Source of the DNA: Metallyticus violacea
Lineage: Eukaryota > Arthropoda > Insecta > Mantodea > Metallyticidae
Length of the DNA stretch: 64,000 nucleotides
Reading direction: 5' to 3'
NCBI GenBank assembly: GCA_030762175.1
Contig: CM060830.1
Coordinates: 47,577,501-47,641,500 of the forward strand
The notes beneath the pieces were generated by a model that saw only the letters and a program-made list of their open reading frames with translations, did not search any database and was not told where the DNA came from. Made by a program: the position numbers and the translations under genes. Below are positions 57,906-64,000 of this stretch, piece by piece. The number at the start of each line of letters is the position of its first letter. Position 1 is the first letter of the stretch.

Positions 57906-58486
57906 CAGTAAGGTTATTTGAGTTACGGGCTGGCGGAGTACGGCTGTGTACTGCGAGAAGCCGTTCGTCAAGGCCGTGTAATGCATGAGCAAGTGCTGCT
58001 TGCAGTTTGAGTTTGTCAGCGATTGGTTGACATTCATATATTACTCGGTGCTTTCATTAAACTTTGTGTAAAATGTTCTTCATTAGTTATGCCACTACAT
58101 AAATATAGACTTGAACAACGGGCTTTATGTACGATACATTTGAAAAAACGGATGCAAGTGTTCCAGAAAAACGGTTCACCATTTGTTAAAACGTTACACC
58201 TTTAATGACAAGAAATGTGTTCCGAACCACGATGTACTTAAGAAAGAAAAGCTACATAAAATCCAGACATTTCCTATGCAGCTGTTGGCAATGTATTGCC
58301 GCTGAGGGGCACTATTTTCAACACCTTCTATAACAAAGGTTAATAAATATCATAAATTTTATGTACACTATTATCAAATGTTTTTAGAAAAATGCAAACA
58401 CTAAAATAAAATTACTAACTTTACTCGCGACAATCTTCCCAATAACAGCTGCGCTCAAGCGGCCCATAACTCACATAACCTCCCTG
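57906..58486 (+). mobile_element. Short TIR element, probable deletion derivative of an IS630-type transposon
   Basis: The left end CAGTAAGGTTATTTGAGTTA (after TA at 57904) and the right end, read inward as CAGGGAGGTTATGTGAGTTA (before TA at 58487), are inverted repeats over about 28 bases. Inside, HKYRLEQRALCTIHLKKRMQ, then VFQKNG (58105-58180), resembles the start of the DNA-binding domain (LEQR..I...Y.K......V...F). The rest of a transposase is absent, so the element would be non-autonomous. Confidence 0.6.
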
Positions 58487-59239
58487 TATAAATCATTTCA
58501 GAAAATATGTAGACATGCTTATAACATGGCTGGAATTTAAAGACAGAAGAAAATGAGCTGGTCTAATTAAATCAAACATTAAAAAATACAAATTATAGCG
58601 AGTGTATGGAGCAATGTAACCAAGGTACTATGTTTATTACTCATTTTCAAAAGATGGCCACAACATGAATGCATATAATATATCTGGAGGACAGATAGCT
58701 AATGTTCCAAATATTCAAGCAGGCAAACTGACCAAAGCAAATTTGCTCTCTCGCATATGCATTAGTATAGGGCAACAGTCCGTGCTAATATTATAATGTT
58801 GATAGTTTCGCTTTTCAATTACAAATTGATGAAATATGTTGGGCTTTGCTACAGCTTAAAGAGGATGGATCAAGAGAGTTATCAGATTAAACTAGCCGTT
58901 CTTCACATCTGCATCCAAAGACGGAGGACTAACGTATACAAATAAAACCTCATCTTATTGATCAGCCACAACAGCTTTCATTATATATTTATTCTATTTT
59001 ACTTTCCCTTTTACCGTTCTTTGAGAGTTGAAACCCCCATGTCATTTGCCACAGATTTTCTACACGAATCATTTCAATTAGGGGCCTTTGATCTCTATGG
59101 TCCACATCTAAACGATTTCACTTATCCGCACCCAGTGAACGCTTCTGCAGCCGGCAATCCCGAACAGTAGCGAAGATTGCCGACTAGTTACAGTTTTAGT
59201 AGTAGCAATTACTTTAGGCGAATAATTTCCAAGCCGAGC
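58487..59239. other. No gene recognised
   Basis: AT-rich spacer. Confidence 0.5.
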
Positions 59240-59310
59240 CTGAAGCCTTGTTACCTCCATAGGTTAGAGCGTAGTGCTACCGATGTGAAGGTTGTCTGCT
59301 CAATTCCCCA
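59240..59310 (+). repeat. tRNA-like pseudo-sequence
   Basis: ATAGGTTAGAGCGTAGTGCT is a D-arm and A-box-like half and GGTTGTCTGCTCAATTCCCC stands at the B-box position. It is followed by T-rich DNA. Probably an eroded tRNA or SINE head, not functional. Confidence 0.4.
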
Positions 59311-59379
59311 TTGTTAATTTTTTCTTACTTGTGATCTTTTTTTTTTCTCATAATAATTGTTACAAGTTTCATTTTTTAT

Positions 59380-60765
59380 AATTTTTTACACTATTCCTAA
59401 TTCAATAAATGCTACATTTTTCATAGGTCAAGTTGGTTTAAGTTTAACGAAAAAAAAAATAGTTCATACGTTAGGTTGGTTTAGTTTAAGTTTAACAAAA
59501 AATAATAGAACATATAAACTTAATATTACTCCATAATAACACTTTTTCTACACTATTATTAATGGATTAAGTGCTGCTTTTTATAGATTATTATAGGTTA
59601 AATTTAACAAAAAATAGTAGAACATAAATATTACTTCATAATAACACTCTTTTCTACACTGTTATTAATGGAATAAATGTTGCATTTTATAGGTTATGTT
59701 AGTTTAAGTTTAACAAGAGAATAGAACATATAAATATAATATTACTGTATAATATCACTTTTTCTACACTATTCTTCATCAAACAAATGTTATTTTAATA
59801 GGTTAGGTTAGTTTAAGTTTAACAAAAGAATAATAGAACCTATAAATATAATATTACTCGGTAATTTAACTTTTTTCTACACTATTCTTAATCGAACATT
59901 TTCCATGGGCTAGGTAAGGTTAGTTTAGCTTAAGTTTAACAAAAAATAATAGAAAATAAAAATAATATTACTCTATAATGACATTTTCTAACTCCTAGCT
60001 ACCGTCACGGGTGGCCGAGGTAGTTAACGCGCGGATTCGTGAGCGGGAGGTCTGGGGTTCGAATCCCGCCAGGACTGTCCTCCCTGGCTGAGATTTTTTC
60101 CAGGTTTTCCTCAGTCCTCATAAATGGCAAATTCCGGGGAGGTACCTTAAACTTAGGCCTGAAACGTTCCCTTACTTAAAAAAAAATCTTTCCCTAATAT
60201 GTCATTTCGTTTCATGTACCATCAGTGTCCACCACCTTTGGTGCCTCAGTAGTAAAAACGGACATTAAACACTACTCAAAAAAAAAATTCCTACCTGTGG
60301 TGCCTCAGTAATTAAAACGGGCGTTAATCACTATTCAAAAAAATCTAACTCGTTACTTTTTTTTAATCTTCAATATATAATTTTTCTGCATTATGTTATA
60401 ATTTTATAGATTAGATTAGTTTAAAATTAAGAAAAAAAAATAATGGAACATAAAAAACATTCAAAGTCTAGGTTAGGTTAGGTTAGTTCAAGTTTAACAA
60501 AAGAATAAAAGAACATATAAATATAATAGTACTCCATAATATCACTTTTTTATGCACTATTCTTAATTGAATAAGAGTTGCTTTTTTCATAGGTTAGGTT
60601 AGTTTAATTTAATTTTAACAAAAAAAAATAATAAAACTTAAAAATTGTATTACTTTATGATAACACTTTCAAACTCGTTTCTTTTTCTTTTATTTTTTTT
60701 AATGTTTAATCTATAATTTTTCTACACTATGTTAATTTTCCATATATTAGGTTAGTTTAATTTTC
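59380..60765. repeat. AT-rich tandem array, unit about 110 bp, with TTAGG motifs
   Basis: The mark GTTTAAGTTTAACAAAA recurs at about 59435, 59484, 59596, 59702, 59811, 59928, 60418, 60486 and 60601. Each unit has AATAATAGAACATATAAATA, TATTACTCCATAATAACAC and TTTTTCTACACTATTCTTAA, then a TTTTCATAGGTTAGGTTAG link. Some units carry an extra stretch of about 55 bp (AACTCGTTACTTTTTTT...). Repeated GGTTAGGTTAG, three in a row at 60470-60486, equals TTAGG, the insect telomere unit. A SINE A splits the array. Confidence 0.88.
59995..60343 (+). mobile_element. SINE A with doubled 3' tail, inserted in the tandem array
   Basis: Head CGTCACGGGTGGCCGAGGTA, B box GGGTTCGAATCCC, complete body. The 3' part (from CCTTTGGTGCCTCAGTAGT to CACTACTC and an A run) is followed by a second version (CCTGTGGTGCCTCAGTAAT ... 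CACTATTC and an A run, 60289-60343). TCTAACTC at 59987-59994 and 60344-60351 is the target-site duplication. The unoccupied equivalent of this site is seen in another array unit near 60670 (CTTTCAAACTCGTTTC). Confidence 0.94.
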
Positions 60766-61309
60766 ATAACTAGTCGATTTTCTTTGCTACGGTTCGGCAC
60801 TGACGGCTGCAGATGCGTTTAGCGGGTACGGACAAGTGACGCTTTCTAGTTGATTTAAAATGTTTATTACATGGCACAATAATGCCTGAAATGTATGAAC
60901 ACCGCTGAGCAGTTTCAACTTGCATTAGCAAATAATAAAATAAGGTTCACTAGCAAAAGAAACCGTGTCAAGAAAGAAGCTGTGATTAAATACCTGCAAA
61001 GGAAGGGAATGCCTCCCGAAATGTCGGCAACTTTCAGGAAGCATGATATGCCTTACGATATAGTAGTCACATGGCGCTATATGTCTATTGACATAAAAAA
61101 AAATAAAACTAAATGAATGTCAGCGGAGTTTTTTGCACGACTCTAGTGCAAGTAATTTACGAGCTCTCGTGATATGAAATGTTAAAATACTTGCAGCGGT
61201 CTGTTTAGTTAGTTACTAGGCTACAATGATCATGTGTTTGTTTACACTTTGTATCTTTTACACTGATTGCAGTATGATTTCCTTGCCTGTACTTTAAGAT
61301 AGTCCTGGA
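60766..61309. other. Possible small transposase trace, otherwise nothing
   Basis: 60895-61113 is a 73-codon frame with RVKKEAVIKYLQRKGMPPEM, which resembles the EAVIKYL.KKGM.PKEI helix of mariner/SETMAR-like DNA-binding domains. The rest does not follow the family, so the match is weak. Confidence 0.3.
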
Positions 61310-61595
61310 AGTAGGACATGATGGGAGATGGTATTGGCCTGCCCGCTCACCAAATTTGACCCCTTTAGACATTTCTCTGGGGGGAAGCTAAAAGACACTG
61401 CCTACAAGGACATACAGACTACACCAGAAGATGTGAAACGACATGTTACAGCTGCCTGTTCTGAAACTTCTGCTGAAATGCTACAACATGTGCAGCAATC
61501 TTTTCGTGACAGACTGGAAGCCTGTATTGTACCTGGTGCTCATCATTTGAACACAACCGGCAATTTTCTCTTTATTCACTTTCGTATTTCTTAAG
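61310..61595 (+). pseudogene. Transposase C-terminal fragment (DDE_3/IS630 type)
   Basis: WYWPARSPNLTPLDIS (61330-61376) matches WPARSPDLTPLDFF, with the SPD aspartate changed to N and the following one kept. A one-base shift near 61378-61384 (a G6 run) leads into GKLKDTAYKDIQTTPEDVKR, then HVTAACSETSAEMLQHVQQS and FRDRLEACIVPGAHH, matching the C-terminal WGYLKD.VY..P..TLEELK..I..AC..IT.EML..V..SF..RL..CI...G.H. Only the end of the element is present. Confidence 0.85.
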
Positions 61596-61656
61596 AGAGT
61601 AAGTACAAAATGTAAAACTTTTTCTTGGAAATTCAGAATGAAAAAATAACCACACT

Positions 61657-62132
61657 CACATTAAATACGAAAAGTAAAGATACGAACACCATAGCCTAGT
61701 AGCTAAGCAGTTAAATGGAGCAAACAAATGTAGGTATCTAAATTTTTCATATTATGATAGCTCGTAAACTATTTGCACATTAAATAAGAAAAGTAAAGAT
61801 ACGAACACCATAGCCTAGTAGCTAAGCAGTTAAATGGAGCAAACAAATGTAGATATTTAAATTTTTCATATTATGATAGCTCGTAAACTATTTGCACATT
61901 AAATAAGAAAAGTAAAGATACGAACACCATAGCCTAGTAGCTAAGCAGTTAAATGGAGCAAACAAATGTAGGTATTTAAATTTTTCATATTATGATAGCT
62001 CGTAAACTATTTGCACATTAAATAAGAAAAGTAAAGATACGAACACCATAGCCTAGTAGCTAAGCAGTTAAATGGAGCAAACAAATGTAGGTATTTAAAT
62101 TTTTCATATTATGATAGCTCGTAAACTATTTG
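61657..62132. repeat. Tandem array of four 119-bp units
   Basis: Units start at 61657, 61776, 61895 and 62014 (CACATTAAATA.GAAAAG). Units 3 and 4 are identical by eye. Unit 2 differs by one base (GTAGATAT for GTAGGTAT), unit 1 by two (AAATACGA, GTATCTAA). The unit has no coding capacity. The end is abrupt after CTATTTGCA. Confidence 0.97.
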
Positions 62133-62309
62133 CATTAGAATCGGGCAAAAAAACACAACTGACTTTCTAATATCCTCAAGTTTTACTTTTTGATGTCAAT
62201 AAGCATTGTTTTATTTGAAAAAAATATTTTTTCAAGAAATAGACATTCTAATAATTATTAACATCTGTGTATGCGGTGCAATTATGAGCCCCTTCCTAAA
62301 CTTTAGTTC

Positions 62310-62590
62310 CTTTTTTTTTTTTTGATTGATTGATTTATTTATGGACGCTCTTTAACAGCTCAGGTCATCAGTGTCCCATTCAACTCAGAGCGTGAAACAG
62401 CCGACAAATTTTGCTCAGAGGTCTCTTCTTTCAGGCTTGAGGTTCTTTTTCGTGCCGCAAATGTAAGACACGGGACCCACGGATTTATTTCCCTTCCGAA
62501 GGAAGCCATACTTAGGATTTTTACGCCCGAAAAAATCCATCGGTCCTGGCCGGGTTCGAACCCGCGATCTTGGGTTTAGGAGGCAAGTAT
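62310..62590 (-). mobile_element. SINE B, head partly missing
   Basis: Minus-strand copy with a T-run at its left (the A tail), the body and a perfect B box (GGGTTCGAACCCGCG). The tRNA-like head ends at AGGAGGCAAGTAT, so the A-box half is missing. ACTTTAGTTC (62300-62309) and ACTTTAATTC (62591-62600) are a 10-bp target-site duplication with one mismatch, so the copy was 5'-truncated when it inserted. Confidence 0.95.
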
Positions 62591-62600
62591 ACTTTAATTC

Positions 62601-64000
62601 TGTGAAAGCAGTACCTCCCATTTCAGAAATATTTTCGGTTCAAGTTTTACACATAGATGATTCATCCGGTATGTACAATGTTTTGCAATCTATTGGATGA
62701 TTAAATAGCATTATGTAAGTTCTGTTTTGGGTGGAGATGGGGATATCGGCTTCTTCATAGCTAGTCAAAGACCAGGGACCCACTAATAGTAGAATAATTT
62801 TATTTGCTTTTCTTCGGGTTTCGCAGTAATTTAAAACTATCTAAATAGTGGTATGTTATAATTCAATGTGTATAAGATCTTAAGAACAACTTAAATTATT
62901 TTAATAAATTTTGAACTAGTAAGATAATGAGCTTTGACTAGTTGAAATTATTTTAAATTGTTTCAATTATGTATCCTATATTAACGTTTGATATAATTCC
63001 TTAAAACTAAGGAACCTGTTGGAGTTTGTATACTAATGCCGAACGCACCTTTGAGGGTTTCTGCCGCAATGCGATAGCATTAATAAACACTAAACGTGTT
63101 TCCAACAAAGCGCTAAGTAAAAATATTACTTTTCATGTTACACGCATCCAATACTTGCCAACTGTTTCCCCTCCTGACCAGAAAGAGGTTAAGAAGAAAG
63201 GAAACCCATGTTTCTTTAATATACTTCATAACAATTTTCTTTTAATTTAGAGGCACTTGGGCAAGTTCCGGAACACATTCCAGTGCATATTTCACTTCAA
63301 CAGAGATTCGAAAGAGAGAGGGAAAAGCCCGCTTTTCATAGAATGTTCAGGTTCAAAGGCTAAAAACACCCCAAGACTATGACCTTACATTGGGGCATGC
63401 AACGTTCGCTATTACAAACGGTGTTATAATCCTACAAAATGCCACCTTCTTCCTGGTCATTACAAGCCACGAATATAAATCACACACTTTGACTTCCAAA
63501 GCTTCGACGTTATTATTTTTTCCCTCGCGAGTATCAAAGGGAAGGCAAGATCTGTAAGTACAAGGTCCCCTTGTAACTGGCATAATATGTACCTGCTTCC
63601 GTTGGCTCACACGCAATATCCAGCTGTCGAACTGGGATCCGGGGAAAATGCCAGGGGTTGTTATTATGTCGAGATTTTCGAAAAAGATACGCGCCAACTT
63701 GGATCGCAGTGTCGAGCCCACATTTTGCCAGTTAATGTATTCAGTAATTAATGTCAGGTTTGGTTATCGGCTGCCATAAATAATCGTTTTGCCTCTAAAC
63801 AGCAAACAGAAGTCCCACATTTACAGAGTACTATGTCACTTTCTGAGTTTAGTAGCGTGGGATTTACCTCTGAAGAGAAATTTGAAAAGCAATTTTCATT
63901 CATATGTCAGACACAGTGCGATTATTTTAAGCCTATGCTGCCACTAAGAAGATATTGGTGCAATGCATAATATTGCTGTCAGTCGCGGATGTGACTGTGC
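62601..64000. other. No gene recognised
   Basis: AT-rich to about 63.0 kb, then of more mixed composition. A 114-codon minus-strand frame (63377-63721) and a 74-codon plus-strand frame (63026-63250) have no domain I recognise. They could contain parts of an unknown gene at the window edge, but nothing supports a claim. Confidence 0.45.

Noticed and set aside
61657..62132. CRISPR-like array
   Set aside because: Units of 119 bp repeat in full with no unique spacers, and the window is eukaryotic; it is a tandem repeat.
63377..63721. 114-codon minus-strand frame near the window end
   Set aside because: No recognisable motif; could not be distinguished from chance.

Overview
This window looks like non-coding, transposon-rich chromosomal DNA from an arthropod, most likely an insect with a large genome. 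It is AT-rich, has no long open reading frame, and no host gene could be recognised. It holds two abundant tRNA-derived SINE families, many dead Tc1/mariner/IS630-type transposases and TTAGG-type (insect telomere) motifs inside a tandem array. The load of SINEs would fit a cockroach, termite or other hemimetabolous insect, but that is an inference from style and not proven here.

Names used below are local to this window. SINE A has a Leu/Ser-tRNA-like head: 7 copies near 0.4, 15.4, 19.9, 23.1, 46.7, 54.5 and 60.0 kb. SINE B has a Val-tRNA-like head: 6 copies near 4.8, 18.9, 34.1, 35.2, 56.7 and 62.3 kb. SINE C is rarer: 20.4 and 30.6 kb. Repeat D is a GC-rich element at 30.0 and 52.1 kb. Repeat E is a pair of about 0.7 kb at 11.0 and 21.1 kb. 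Two copies of the 3' part of a LINE lie at 5.6 and 25.2 kb.

Layout. 0-9.9 kb: microsatellite, SINE A, an IS630/Tc1-type transposon (3983-5430) with a SINE B inside its transposase, a LINE remnant and a mariner remnant. 10-26 kb: repeat E twice, a Tc1 remnant, several SINEs, one with an exact 114-bp internal duplication. 26-42 kb: three mariner remnants, the GC-rich island at 30-31 kb, a 250-bp near-perfect inverted repeat (34.9-35.1 kb), and a deleted transposon keeping its TIRs (37.8-38.6 kb). 42-54 kb: a diverged tandem array of about 140 bp, a full-length dead Tc1 element carrying a SINE A (46.4-48.2 kb), and a transposase split by repeat D (51.5-52.8 kb). 54-64 kb: a compound GGT/GTA microsatellite, further transposon remnants, an AT-rich array of about 110 bp split by a SINE A, a 4 x 119-bp array, and a SINE B.

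Nothing here works as an operon or pathway. The organisation is nested insertion: retroposons repeatedly landed in older, already decaying DNA transposons, and target-site duplications let the order of events be read. A few unidentified reading frames (31.8, 36.4, 49.2-49.5, 50.8-51.2 kb) are listed with low confidence.
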